Shown here: positions 11,678 through 25,054 of the stretch, piece after piece
Layout: the number at the start of each line of letters is the position of its first letter
How positions within the stretch are numbered: position 1 is the stretch's first letter
DNA from: Neofusicoccum parvum
Lineage: Eukaryota > Ascomycota > Dothideomycetes > Botryosphaeriales > Botryosphaeriaceae
Length of the DNA stretch: 64,000 nucleotides
Direction: 5' to 3'
NCBI GenBank assembly: GCA_020912385.1
Contig: CP087216.1
Location: forward strand, 1,550,001 to 1,614,000
Program-made: the position numbers and the translations under genes
The notes under the pieces: model-generated
The model's input: only the letters and a program-made list of their open reading frames with translations
Told to the model about the DNA's origin: nothing
Database searches by the model: none

Positions 11678-13433
<1,756 letters not shown>

Positions 13434-14471
13434 GGCGACGGAGAGAGGGCGTGTGCTTGTCGGGGTGGAGGTGGAGATGTAGGGAGGCGGAGGGCAGCGT
13501 AATTATTATTTGGGTCGGCCGCCAGCCACGCAGGTACCGATCTGCTAAGGCGGTGAAAGGGGCTTCCCAGATGAGATGGCGCCCATCCAACGCCTGGGAC
13601 GTTTCTCACGCCACGACAGCCGACAACAGCCAGATTTTTCTGGACTTTGGTTGGCTAGGGCTATGAGCGACGCTGATGTGCGGAGCAAATTTTGGGCTGC
13701 TGCCGTTGCTCTGGCGGCGCGCACGCTGGCGGAGCGAATTACGAAGCATCCCATTCTAATGGCTTCTGGATACCCACTGCACCGGCCAACAACAACGTTA
13801 GGCTCGTACGGTAAGTGCGCGACTTCAAGTCAACCCCGCGCCCGCTCCAGCCTCCTCCTCGTACCATTCATCCGGAAAGCGGAGGCCTATCTTCCGATGT
13901 AGGACTAATCCGCTGCCGGGGCCGAAGAATTAGACTTTGTTGCGTCTACATTGCTTCGCCACATCATCTACGTAGCCGCGGCCAGTGTCAGGTACGGTAC
14001 GTCTCCGCACTAGCGTGCCTTGAAGGTAGACCCCAGGGACCGTCGTCGTGAAAATGCTTTGTATTTCGCGCCAATCTCCAGCTGCGCTCCCAAAAGTAAT
14101 TTACAAGAAGCAGGAAAATCGGCAGTTCGCCGTTGCCACTTCGAACGGGTATTGAAAACGGCACGAATTAAAGAATGACCGGTATGTCATCCTTTGCTGC
14201 CTTGTAGAGTGTGCGTGCTTTAAGAGGATGACCGGGAGGGAAAGTGAGCAGGAACCATTCTTGCGTAGCCGGCCCAAACCAGAACCCCGTACCATTTTAT
14301 TCCTCCGAGGAAATACAGTAAGCTTGATCAAGAACACATGGCAAAAGCCGAAAGCCAAGACACCTCTTCGCCTGAAATACCAGAAGCAGCAGCGGCGCGA
14401 GCGCTGATGGGGAAATTTTGCTGCCTAGAGGGAAGAAAGTGGTCTCACCAAGTCATGATAATGGCACCGCT
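13434..14471. other. CYP51 promoter region and kinase 3' flank
   Basis: About 1 kb. The proximal part, above 13433, is the CYP51 promoter. A CTCGTACGGT sequence near 13803 is weakly reminiscent of sterol-regulatory sites but too degenerate to call. No gene is seen. Confidence 0.5.
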
Positions 14472-16660
14472 TCAGTCAGTGGCGCCAGGGTACCTGCTCG
14501 TCTCGTCACCGTAAAGGGTCTCATCGCCCTTGCCGCCCATCTCCATGAACTCTTCCGGTTCTCTTTTCTTCGACGGTGTATCCTCCTTCTTAGCATTTGG
14601 CGCATCTGCCTTGGCCTTGGACGGTGACGATCCATTCGGTTGATTGCCGTTCTTTTCATAGATCTTAAGCGGCGGCGCATCATTCGCAAGTTCAACCACT
14701 TTACTGACCTTGACGTCGTTGATGCTGCTCAGAAGTGTCCGCTCGCGCTGAACCTTGCGTTTCGCAAAATCGAGATTGCTCAAAGCTCCAGTCAAGCCAT
14801 CCGTAGAGTCAATGCTTGCGCTAGGGCCATACGCATTGCGGGTCCAAGGGTGCTCGAGGCAATCGTCAATGGAGATGCGCTTCTCAACATCGACCGTCAA
14901 CATCCGGTCGATCAAGTCCAAAGCAGGGTCACCGACAGAGTCCCAGTACGGGCTAGGATAGTCGAATCTACCCAGCTTGATCTGCTGAGACAGCGAGTAG
15001 GGGTTCTCTGCCGAGTAAAGTTCGTCCGAGAACGGCGGGAATCCGCAGAGGCAGATGTAGAGAACGACGCCCAGAGACCAAACATCGACGGCGCGAGTGT
15101 AACGGCGATGATTCGATGCCTCTAGAATCTCGGGGGCAACGTAGCTGGGAGTGCCGCACAACGTGGTCGTGAACGACTCTTCTCCAATGATCTTGGCGAG
15201 ACCAAAATCGGCAAGCTTGATTTTCAACTCCTTGTTAACCAGCAGAATGTTCTCTGGCTTGATGTCTCTGTGAACGATGTTGCGTTCGTGCTATGATTAC
15301 TGTTAAAAGCCAGCTGTTCCGGGAGTGTGGGGTCTTTTAAACTTACCAGATATTTAACTCCCTGGAAAAGCTGTACGAAAACCTTTCTTGTCTCTTCTTC
15401 CGTCAACTTCTGCTTCATCACAATCCAATTGAAGAGCTCTCCTTCTGGCGCAAGTTCCAGAACGAGGTAAACACCGTCGTTCTCGTCGAATGTGTCCTTC
15501 AAACAGAGCAATGCTGGATGGCTGACACTCATCAAAACGGCGATCTCTTGTTGCAAGCCTTCCACTTTTGAGCGCTCGCTCACACCGCCACGTTTCTCGA
15601 ACTTCTTCACCGCGAAACGCATCCCGGAGGACTTCTCAATGCAGAGATAGACAGATGCAAAATGGCCCTTGCCAAGCTGCTCCTGGATGCTGTACTGCTC
15701 TCTGAAGCCGTTCGTGGAACGCTGGCTGCGCGGGTAGCGGAATGTGCACCTGGCCTCGTCCACAATGGAAATCTGGTCACCCTCCTGCAGCTCCCGCCGT
15801 TTATTGCGGCCGATAATGGCATCGTTGACAAAGGTTCCGTTGGCCGAAAGATCTTCCAGCACCGCAACCTCACCGCCGTCCTTGTGCTCCAGGAAGAAAA
15901 GGCAGTGACGGTTCGAAATAGTCGGAGCGAGGATGACGCGATCTGTTTGATACCATTGTTAGAACCACTGCCGATGCCCCAATCGTCGGAGGCGTATGAT
16001 CACGTACCACACTCTGGATGCCTGCCGATGAGAAAACCTCCGGCAGGGACGCCATCCTTCTGCTTCTTCTCCTCGTACTTGTCTTCCTGTTTCTTGAGCG
16101 ACCCCTTCCTCATCATCGCCTTACCGGAAGGCAAAGGAGGAGGACCTGGCACGGGGCATGCGCTGCGCTTTTTCAAGACAAGAACATCTCCGAACTTGTC
16201 GTCCATTGGTACCAAATATCCCCATACACCTTCGCCCTCCTCATCTTGTACCTCGTACCACGGACCGGGCGGGTAGACGAATTGTGAGAACGGCTGGGTG
16301 TCTGAAGGTGGCGACGACAGGCCGGTGCGTTGCGAATGGTCGACGGTGGTCTTACCCGTCGCGGTCGAAGCACCATCATTGTCCTTGGATGGCGGCGACG
16401 CGGTGCCATCCTTGGAAGGATCGGTCGCGGTCGAGCCCGCGTGCGTGAGCGGCGAGGGGAACGCGACATTGTGCTTCTTTAACGGCGTGTCGGGGCCATC
16501 GTCAGCACTCAGCTGCTCCGTCCGAGGCTTCTTGTACTCGGTGTCATCCTCGCCGGCGGATTGCTGGGGGCTGGTAGTCAGCGGCTGCGTACTCAAGCGA
16601 GAGGGCGCAATGACGCACCAGAGCACGCTTTAATTGGCTTTTTTCTGGCTGGGGCGCCAT
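14472..16660 (-). CDS. FHA-domain checkpoint kinase, Rad53/Chk2 family (PRD-4-like)
   Basis: Four exons (16619-16660, 16008-16563, 15347-15942, 14472-15290) with introns of 55, 65 and 56 nt give 670 residues. The N-terminal 110 residues are Ser/Thr/Pro-rich with an SQ/TQ cluster (HSQ, DTQ, FSQ), the usual target of Mec1/Tel1 kinases. An FHA domain follows, roughly 124-270, with GRHPEC and NRHC in the phosphothreonine-binding loops and an insertion between its first strands. The kinase domain starts near 283: glycine loop GKGHFASV, lysine K312, catalytic D407 in HRDIKPEN, DFG at 426-428, and APE after GTPSYV. The tail is polar and lysine-rich. In the family these kinases relay DNA damage and replication stress; in Neurospora PRD-4 also resets the clock. 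It shares a divergent promoter with ATG10. Confidence 0.93.
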
Positions 16661-17046
16661 GGTGGCAGGCAGCGGGACCTGTGACTGCCCTTTTCGGATG
16701 TCGAGGGACTCGAGGATCTGCTCGTGCGCGGCGAGGTGGAGATGGTGACGGAAGAAGCGCGGTCAAGCACGGCGAAGCGAGGGGGAGAACAAATTAATTT
16801 AGCTAGGCGATATAATGGGGGAGGAGGGCGTTGCAGCCTTGAGCGCGCATTGAAGCGCGACTGGAAGGCATCCGCGGCAGGTCTTGGCGCGCGAGCGCGA
16901 CGGGCGGAGCCACTCCGAACGATGGAGCGAGCGGGCCTGTGCTCGATTCGACGCCCCCGGCAACTGCAGGGTCTGACTCCACCTCGGCCGTCTGCTACCT
17001 CGATCGCGAGACCAACTGCGCCGTCCGTCCTTGCAGATCTCAAACG
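16661..17046. promoter_or_regulatory. Divergent promoter region, checkpoint kinase / ATG10
   Basis: 386 bp between two start codons pointing away from each other. No specific binding site is claimed. Confidence 0.6.
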
Positions 17047-17885
17047 ATGGGCGCTCAGGAACTTTCTCCGTTCCCTTTTGTGTCAGCTGAACGCTTCGCA
17101 CAGGGTTGTGAGGATCTCGCCGCGTTGTTTGAGCACTGCGACCGCGAGCAGCACGACTGGCAACGCGTCGAGCTGCCTGCCGGGGTACGTCTGGTTGCGG
17201 CAGCACTATTGATTAGTTCGCTCGTCCCTGACCGAGAGACGTCATAGCATGAGCATCCGCCGTGGCTCCGCATTATTCGGCACCTCGCACATAATTCAGG
17301 TCACTCTGATGGCAAGGCGAGCTGCGAATGGTTCGATCCCGAGGAGGAAAGTGACGAGGCAAGTCTTGTGCTATGTACCATCTCTATCCAGGCATCGCAC
17401 GCTTATCAATGCAGGAGGCGCTGCCGCATAACAGGAGCGCGGTGCGCCCGCCACAGGTAGAGTACAGTGTTGTGCTCTCTCCGGTATATCGGGTGCCAGT
17501 ACTGTATTTCAGTCTTCGTGACGTGCCCGCCGGTAGCAATGCTTCCGTCGAGAACGTGCAGGACTTGATTGTTCCGCCGCGATTCGTCGCCCAAATCCGG
17601 AGCGTAGGAGTCATGGGTGGGATCAGCATGACCGTGAGTATCAACAGGGGCATCATGAAGGGCGCAGGTGGGCAGGGCTAATATCCAAAGAAGAACCACC
17701 CAGTGACAGACATGCCGGTTTTCTTCGTGCACCCATGCAACACGGCCGCTGCCCTCGAGGAATTTGCGTCAGGAACGGAGCCAGCTCCACTGCAGTACAT
17801 ACTGCAATGGCTCGGAATAGTCGGTTCGTGCGTCGGCTTGCAAATACCAATGGACCTTGCATTACAAGCAGATCGAGCCTCTTGA
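17047..17885 (+). CDS. ATG10: Autophagy E2-like conjugating enzyme Atg10
   Basis: Four small exons, easily missed: 17047-17184, 17248-17367, 17415-17633, 17691-17885; introns 63, 47 and 57 nt; 223 residues. The N-terminus (FPFVSAERFAQGCEDL) is Atg10-like. The core beta-hairpin reads VEYSVVLSPVYRVPVLYFSL, and the active-site block is HPVTDMPVFFVHPCNT with the catalytic cysteine at C175; a Trp-rich C-terminal helix follows. By family, Atg10 transfers Atg12 onto Atg5 during autophagosome formation. The first and third introns are clear. The second, 17368-17414, is the best of a few options that keep frame and is the least certain join. Convergent with the U2B'' gene, 159 bp between stops. Confidence 0.85.
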
Positions 17886-18044
17886 GGAGCCCAAGGCCGG
17901 AATCGTGCTCCTGTCTTGAATTAGACTAATCAAAAGAGTAACCGTAACGCCATGAACTACCTTGTGAAGGGACATCTTCAGCTCTCTGTCACGGCGTTCT
18001 GCAGGTGTGTCAGAAGCGCCGCCGGGCATCGGATCGTGAGAATT

Positions 18045-18765
18045 TCAGTCGGATTCGTCCATCTCCATATCCGCCTCATCATCCTCCTCCTCCTCAGCAG
18101 GCGGCTGCTCGATCTTCGTGCGCTTCGCGTCGCCAGCTTCCGCCGATTCGAGTCTCCTCTTCGTGCTGTCCACGCTGGCAGGGCTGTCGACTCCGTTCTG
18201 CGTTGGGGGCGCGGGAAGCGACGACGGCGGGTTGTTGAAGATGGACTGCTGGAGAGAAGAAGTAGCAGCAGCGGTCGGGACAGCCTGAGCGCCGGTGGTG
18301 GGCTGTTGGAAGGTGCCATCCAGCTTAGCGATGAAGTGGGCCTTAGACCTGGCGTATTCTATCTTCTATAGATCCTATTAGCATCTGTATGGAGGAGTGA
18401 GAAGAAAGCGTGTTGCACACCATCGGCTTGCCGTAGAACTCGAAGTCATTCAGGCTCCTCATGGCTTGAGTCGCCTTTGGAATATCTTGAAACACAATGT
18501 GCGCCTGGCCGCGCATCTTCTGCGTCTTCAGCGTGACGATGTCCAGAACGCTGCCATAGGTGCTGAACAGCAGGTAGAGCTCGCGCTTGAGGTCCTTCTT
18601 CGGAAGCTTGTCGGGGAGATTGTTGCAGTACAGCCTTCAGACACTGGATAAGATAGTAACTTCCAAAAATGCTTGCTTGGGGTCCGTCACTTACGTCTGG
18701 TTCGGCGGAGGGCCTGCGGCCTTCGACTGGTCAGCCTTTGCGTCGGTCTTCGCACGGCCTGCCAT
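18045..18765 (-). CDS. MSL1: U2 snRNP protein B''-like (U1A/U2B'' RRM family)
   Basis: Three exons (18695-18765, 18421-18634, 18045-18365) with introns of 60 and 55 nt give 201 residues. A single RRM spans about residues 25-105, with RNP2 LYCNNLP and RNP1 RGQAHIVF, ending in the U1A/U2B''-typical FYGKPM followed by KIEYARSKA. The rest is a low-complexity tail with Asn/Pro/Ser and a strongly acidic C-terminus. The absence of a second RRM favours the yeast Msl1/U2B'' type over full-length U1A. In the family it binds a loop of U2 snRNA together with U2A' in the spliceosome. Divergent from the ARPC1 gene. The symbol is by family; U1A versus U2B'' identity would need alignment. Confidence 0.87.
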
Positions 18766-19101
18766 TGCGAGGGAGGGGCGTCGCGAGGAAGTAGGATGAG
18801 GTTGTAGAGGTGACGACGCGTCGCAGGCAAGAAGGAGAGGTGTGCAGGTTTGCGCAGGCGGTGCGGCGGGGGTTTGTGGCTCGGTGAGGTGGTCGCGGAG
18901 TGAAGTTCTACGCGCGCTCATGCTGCAGCTCTTTCTGGCGAGATCAGAGCCGCCGAAAATTTCGCCGAGCGGCCCTGGTCGCGCTGCGGCGTCATCAGCC
19001 CCCCTCCACCCGCCCATCCCGCATCCCTCCTCCACCACGAGCCAGCAATAGTAGAGAGCTCCTCCTATTGCGGCAGCAACCATCAAACGCGAGCAGCAAC
19101 C
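18766..19101. promoter_or_regulatory. Divergent promoter region, U2B'' / ARPC1
   Basis: 336 bp separate the two start codons. A palindromic gACGCGTc lies near 18817 but this hexamer is common in GC-rich DNA. Confidence 0.6.
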
Positions 19102-20281
19102 ATGGCACCCTCCGAAGTCCACCACCTCTTCCACCACCCCATTGCGGATCACTCCTTCTCCGCCGACCGCCAGAGCGTGGCCGTCGCCCGCGAGACCAAC
19201 GTCGAGCTCTACGAGCGCGCAGGCAGCAAGTTCCAGCTCAGCGACGTGCTGACCGGCCACGACAAGACCGTCACCGGCATCGACATCGCTCCCAACAGCG
19301 GCAAGATCGTGACCTGCTCCCAGGGTACGCACACCATCAATTGGGCACCAGCAACCTCCCCGCCGCGCCCGTATCCCTGACGCCTGGAGCTAACAACCCA
19401 AACCCCCACCAGACCGCAATGCCTACGTCTGGGAGCCCACGCCTGCGGGCTGGAAGCCCACGCTCGTGCTGCTCCGCATCAACCGCGCCGCAACGTGCGT
19501 GCGCTGGTCGCCGTCGGAGACCAAATTCGCCGTGGGCAGCGGCGCGCGCGTCATCGCCGTGTGCTACTTCGAGGAGGAGAACGACTGGTGGGTGTCGAAG
19601 CACCTGAAGAAGCCGATCCGCAGCACCATCACGTCGGTGGCCTGGCACCCGAACAGCGTGCTGCTGGCGGCCGGCTCGGCCGACGGGCACGCCCGCGTCT
19701 TCTCCGCCTTCATCAAGGGCGTCGACCAGCGCCCGGAGCCGTCGGCGTGGGGCGAGCGCCTGCCCTTCAACACCGTGTGCGGCGAGTTCCTGAACAACAC
19801 GGCCGGCTGGGTTCACGGCGTGTCGTTCAGCCCGAGCGGCACCGCGCTGGCCTTCGCCGCGCACGACAGCAGCGTGACGGTTGTCTATCCGTCAGCGCCC
19901 GATGCGCCCCCCAAGGCTGTGCTGAACATCAGCACGCAGCTGCTGCCGTTCGTGTCGCTACTGTGGACTAGCGAGGACACTATCATCGCCGCGGGCTACG
20001 ACTGTGAGCTCTACCGCTTCCAGGGCAGCGAGGGCGGCTGGCAGTTGGCTGGCTCGCTGGAGAGCAAGGCCGGCCCCGCCGCGGCTGGTGAAGAGGAGGA
20101 GAGCGCCAGGAACATGTTCAGACAGATGGATCTGAAGGGCAAGACCAAGGACGACACGAAGCTGCAGACGACGCACCAGAATACTGTCTTGATGATGCGC
20201 AGTTACCAGGAGGCTGGCGGCCAAATTGCCAAGATCAGCACCAGCGGTGTTGATGGGCGAGTTGTTCTCTGGGATGTGTAG
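19102..20281 (+). CDS. ARC40: Arp2/3 complex subunit 1 (ARPC1, WD40)
   Basis: Two exons, 19102-19324 and 19413-20281, with an 88-nt intron, give 363 residues, the normal ARPC1 length. The protein is a WD40 propeller; blades are visible at GHDKTVTGIDIAP, AATCVRWSP, ITSVAWHP, VHGVSFSP and the closing blade VDGRVVLWDV. The family-specific region containing EEENDWWVSKHLKKPIRSTI is present. An acidic insert near residues 295-320 (EEEESARNMFRQMD) is characteristic of ARPC1 and contacts the complex. By family it helps the Arp2/3 complex nucleate branched actin at endocytic patches. Splicing supplies the Asp that begins DRNAYVWEP, confirming the join. Confidence 0.96.
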
Positions 20282-20787
20282 GCACAATATGTCCTCTGAA
20301 TCGGCGGTGGAGGTATGATATAATCTCAAAAAAACGAGAAGCCGCATGAAGCAACCCCAGATCTCAGGCGCTGTGTGATTGCATTTTGGTGATCATGTCA
20401 AATCAGCGTGAGCTCTCGATTCGTATCCTCGTATACTCTACGGTTCGCGAATACAGAAACCGTGATCTATTCATCAAGCCCGCAGACGCAGTACGTCATA
20501 CAATAGACCAGAAAGGCCATCGAGGTTGCATATGAATAGACGCAGCCCGACACTGCTGAGTGAAGTCGAACCTCTACCCACCCCCGGGCTATTCCTTTGC
20601 CCATTCCCAACCCGAGTCAAACATAATCCTCCCGATGCAAGAAAAGAACCAGTGTGTATATTCCCCATTTGCCCTTAGAACGCCATCGCTATACTTTTAA
20701 TACACTTTTATGCACAATCTCGTGCCAACGTGAGAGACTGGTGAGGTAATAGTAGAAAGATATGGTGAGAGTGCAGAGCGGCAAAGC
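20282..20787. other. Convergent 3' flanks of ARPC1 and MDM31
   Basis: 506 bp between two stop codons. AT-richer than the genes, as expected of untranslated ends. No gene seen. Confidence 0.55.
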
Positions 20788-22982
20788 TCAAGCGATGTTA
20801 CCAGCCAAGCCAATGAAGAGTGCCTGCGCGGCCAGCTGAAGGGTCCAGATGCCGACCTTTTTAAACCGGCGCGCGCGCATCTGGTGGTCGTCGTTGATAT
20901 CGCGGGCAAATGCTTCATACATCTGGTTCATGTATTAGTGAAAGCTGCTGGCGAAGAGTTAAAAGGGGGGTAGCAAACCTCGCGAGACAAATCGTCCATA
21001 AGACCACTGTCGTATATAGTCCAAGAGCCGTCAAACTCACTGGCACGTTTGACAACGCGGCAGTTGACGGGAATGAACGTCCGTTTCGAGTTGATGTAGG
21101 CCACAATGGGACGGATAAGGGCGTTATTGACATACGATATGTCGTTGGTGAAGAGTGGCACCGCAGCGCGGACGTCGTTGAACTGAACCCGCATATCCAT
21201 GACAAGGAACCGTCTGTCGTCCTCGTTCTCAGTTTCTGTCGCTACAGCATCACCCTCTGCTGGGTGTTCCCGGGAAACATCCCGATGGAAGTCGCTGCCG
21301 ATACGGTTGCCTGTAGCTGTCACAGTGGCTTCCATGCGGTCATAGAAATCAGACATGACCTTTGCGATGCCTTCATCACTATCCGCAGGGAACATTATGT
21401 CAGCTACGATGTCCACGTTTCCTTCATGAATCCAGCCAAAGGGACCCTCGACACCACGGTTGAGGTGATCGATGCTGAGACCGTCGATCCTCATGCGGCT
21501 GTGCTTTTTCCACTGGGTTGGACCATTATCAGAATCTGGATCATTTGATGGCTGCCCACCAGTGTAGTTGTGTGTCTGTCTCGGATGAATTGTAAAAAGC
21601 GAGTTGTCGATTGATCCAGACATGTTGTTGGCGGACAGGAAATCGTAGAACAGCCATTGTTTCCTGAGCTGAGGCAGATCACAGGAGTAGATGCTGACCG
21701 GGAATGGTCTGAAGCCGTTCGGCTGGTAAATTGTGACAAGCAAGTCTTCCATCTTGAAAGAATCCAATTCAAAGTCGCCGGGGGCGTGTTCGTGCTTGTA
21801 AGTCCTCGGATCGATATACTCTTCTGGTGTCTGGAGGTGTGTCCGGTCCACCACGCCCCGGATTCCTTTGATTTCCACATCTCCAAGAAGTCCCTTGCCA
21901 TTGAACCACTTGGCGAAGGACAAAGTCACATTGACCGTGTTGATGGAAACGTCGAACTGGGTATAGTTTCCGTCATCTTCTTCTGCGGTTGGGCTGTCAT
22001 GGATGTGCTCCTTTGCAATGGCTGCGGCTGCTGCGGCTGCGGATTCCCGGGAACCTTTGCTGACATTGCCTTGGCCTTGGCCCGGTCTTCTTGAAACAAA
22101 GACGTTCTTGAAGGTAATTACGCCATCGCCCCATTTAGGGATGATCGCGGATTCGAAAACGACCTGGATCCCAGAAGACTTGGTGAGATAGTTTCCTACC
22201 CATCCGGCCAAAGTTTCTTGTGCTATGACAGTGTTGACCAGGAAGATGAAGACCGAAAAGAAGGTAGTCGTGCCAACGATGATCCAGGCGAGATGGCCCA
22301 AAAGAATCCACGAGAAGAAGGCGCTTATGTCGTCCGTGTTGAACTTACGTCCGCTCCTGATGGAGAACCATTTGAAATGGACCTTGAAACGAGACCATGC
22401 GCCAGTGGCCGCAGCGAGCAATTCTTCCTTTGTAGGGCGGTGCGGAAGATGGGGCAGTCGGTCCATGAAATGTTTCCCAGCACCCGCACCAGCAGCGGCA
22501 TCCGCAGACTCCTTTGCGCTCACCGGTTGTGGTGGTTTCGATGTCTCCGGCTTCGGCGCAGCAGCGTTGGCACCCGGACGCGTGTTTGATCCATTACTAG
22601 TCGAGCTCTTGTTCCGCCTGTTCAAGACCCCTCTCCGCCGGCGGGCCGTGGTGTGGGCAGACCGCTTCCATGCTGCACTGACAGATTGGAATATGATGCC
22701 ACCTGCTCGCGATGTCCGCGGCACGGCGGGCAGGGCTTCCGACGCGCATCTGAGACCCAGCAATGACGTCGTCGTGATGGATCGTGAACGCGGAGGCGCG
22801 GACGGTAGTCGAGGGAGGGCAGGGCGCGTTCTCTGGGAGAGCGGGCGAACGAAGAGCCGCGATGCGGACAAGGTCTCGCTCACGAGGCGTGCGGCGCAGG
22901 ACGGACGGGCGAAGCGCGTGGGCAGGTCGACGACAGAGAGCAAGGTTCTTCCGCCGACCCGAGCGGCTACATGGCGACTCAT
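20788..22982 (-). CDS. MDM31: Mitochondrial inner-membrane protein Mdm31/Mdm32 family
   Basis: Two exons, 20979-22982 and 20788-20922, with a 56-nt intron, give 712 residues. The intron donor is the less usual GTTTGC but a CTAATAC branch site precedes the acceptor, and splicing adds the conserved tail MYEAFARDINDDHQ. The frame is open upstream; the ATG at 22982 was chosen because it starts an Arg/Ser-rich presequence (MSRHVAARVGGRTLL). The first membrane helix (WILLGHLAWIIVGTTTFFSVF) is near residue 235, and the last lies in the final exon (TLQLAAQALFIGLAG). Between them is the intermembrane-space domain. In yeast Mdm31 and Mdm32 are needed for mitochondrial shape, nucleoid stability and lipid homeostasis. 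Divergent from PNO1. Confidence 0.93.
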
Positions 22983-23371
22983 TATTGCTGTGTCGAGCAC
23001 ATGTCGTAGGGGGCCTAGACGCCGTTGAAGGAGGAGGCAGGGCGGGAGCGCAGTGTTGAAGGCAGAAGAGGAGTTCCCGGCTTCTGGGGGAGCATGAGGA
23101 AGAGGATGACGCTCGTGCAAGAAAAGCGCGGCGACGATCGGGGCGCGCCAGGAAAGAGCGCACAAGCACAAGCACACGAGCGCGGGAAGCCCGCACGGGC
23201 CACATACCGGTACCGAGAATTCACCGCAAGGCGGCGACGCTTCACATCCGCCGCGTCAAAAATTCCAGAGCTCATCCCCACACCCGCCTGTCGCCGTCTG
23301 CCACACCACGCCGCGCCGCACATCCGTCCACGCCCAGCCAGCCCAGCGCCCGCCAGCCCACGCCGCCCAGC
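22983..23371. promoter_or_regulatory. Divergent promoter region, MDM31 / PNO1
   Basis: 389 bp between the two chosen start codons; the MDM31 frame stays open through part of it, so the exact left border depends on that start. Confidence 0.55.
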
Positions 23372-24185
23372 ATGCCCGCCCCGACCGCGCTGCTGCGCAA
23401 GCCGGAGGAACTGGCCGAGGACAACGCCATGACCGATGTCCCTGAGGGTAAGCACTTCTCGTCTGCCCTGCACTCTTTGCGTGTTCCTAACAGCCATGGC
23501 AGAGGAAGGAGTTCCGCTCGACATCAATGCCACCGCCGAGATTGAAGCTGCGCCTGCACTGGAGGAGGAGGAGACCATGCAGGTCGACACTGAAGGCCGC
23601 CCTCACTTTGCGCCATCCAAGGACATCCCGCTTTCCATGCGCGTCGAGACCCGCAAGGTCCCCATCCCGCCGCACCGCATGACCCCGCTCAAGGCGTCCT
23701 GGCCCAAGATTTACCCGCCGCTCGTCGAGCACCTGAAGCTGCAGGTCCGCATGAACATCAAGAACAAGGCCGTCGAGCTCCGCAGCTCGAAGCACACCAC
23801 CGATACGGGAGCGCTGCAGAAGGGCGAGGATTTCGTCAAGGCCTTCAGCTTGGGCTTCGACGTCGACGACGCCATCGCTCTGCTGAGATTGGACGACCTC
23901 TACATCGAAACCTTCGAAATCAAGGACGTGAAAACCCTGAACGGAGATCATCTGAGCAGAGCTATTGGCCGTATCGCCGGAAAGGATGGCAAGACAAAGT
24001 TCGCCATCGAAAACGCGTCGCGGACGAGAATCGTGCTTGCTGATCAGAAGATTCACATTCTCGGAGGATTCAAGAATATCCACGTTGCTAGAGAAGCTGT
24101 AGTTTCGCTCATTCTGGGTGCACCTCCCGGCAAGGTCTATGGAAACCTGCGCACTGTTGCCTCGAGGATGAAGGAGAGATTCTGA
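23372..24185 (+). CDS. PNO1: Pre-rRNA processing KH protein Pno1/Dim2
   Basis: Two exons, 23372-23447 and 23494-24185, with a 46-nt intron, give 255 residues. The first exon encodes MPAPTALLRKPEEL and joins to AMAEEGVPLD. The conserved block starts at VETRKVPIPPHRMTPLKASWPKIYPP, followed by the KH-like region (GEDFVKAFSLGF, LEIKDVKTL-type segment) and the second KH domain ending HILGGFKNIHVAREAVVSLILG. Pno1 is a nucleolar and cytoplasmic factor that recruits Dim1 methyltransferase and sits over the 3' end of 20S pre-rRNA during 40S assembly. Length and the C-terminal VYGNLRTVASRMKERF match the family closely. Confidence 0.96.
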
Positions 24186-25054
24186 TCTCGTAACGACTCA
24201 AAAAGGAGCATTGGGCGGCGTTTGTAATGGCGATCTTTTGCGGGATTCAAACAGGGCGTCGGGATAGCTGCGGTAGATTCGGATACCACTCAGAAGAGCA
24301 TGGTCATGACCTCTCATACCTTTTCATTATCGAAACTCAAAAGTTTTCTGTCCTTACGGACCTTGCGCAAACCCCGTGCACCTGTACTGTTCGCTTACTC
24401 ACGTACACAGCATGCATCCTGGAAAGTCACGGAGTGGCTCAGTGCTGATCGATTGCTTGATGAACATGGATCGTCTTCCCAATGGGGAATCAGCGTAGGT
24501 CCTTCAACCATGTTGCGGTGCTCTGGGGAACGGATCAGCAAAACGTCAACCCCGAATATTCATTTTTGAGGCTCCCAGGTATGTACGAACTTGCCGCTAT
24601 TCCGCACAGCTTCACTGGTTTCTTTGGCTTCCTCTAGGCATGCCTTCTGCCGATCCGCCCATGGCTGGGATGCGCTTCGGATTCTTCGGCCTCCATCTCC
24701 TTAGCAAAAGGCTTCTTTATGATCTTACATCTCGAAGACCGGGGATGCACTTTTCCAAGGGATGCGGAACCGCAGTGTTATAGGCGTTCTAGCGGCCCAC
24801 ATACTCGGATCGAGATCAACAGAACACATCTATGTCCTAACTACCAAAGCATACATGAACTCTGCGCTTCCGATTGTACTTCCTTTGGCGGAGTCCCTGT
24901 CTCTGGATATCGATTTACTCCGCTTTACCTACGGCCAACCAACGATGCAGTGGTTTATCAACAATACATGATGCTCCACATCAAGAACCAAAGATGCGGA
25001 AATTCAAAAGATTACTGTCTCCATAGGCACTTGACCGCAGCCGCCACGCAGCTC
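24186..25054. other. Intergenic, no gene seen
   Basis: Convergent 3' flanks of PNO1 and the alpha/beta hydrolase. Short frames (for example 24719-25081 plus) are not protein-like and the last overlaps the hydrolase stop. Confidence 0.5.

Noticed and set aside
17318..17345. GGTTCGATCCC, a possible tRNA B box
   Set aside because: No T-arm stem, no acceptor or A box in register; it is inside ATG10 exon 2.
17406..17732. 108-codon minus-strand frame that looks like a small secreted protein with signal peptide
   Set aside because: It lies antisense to ATG10 exons 3 and 4, which give a coherent conserved protein.
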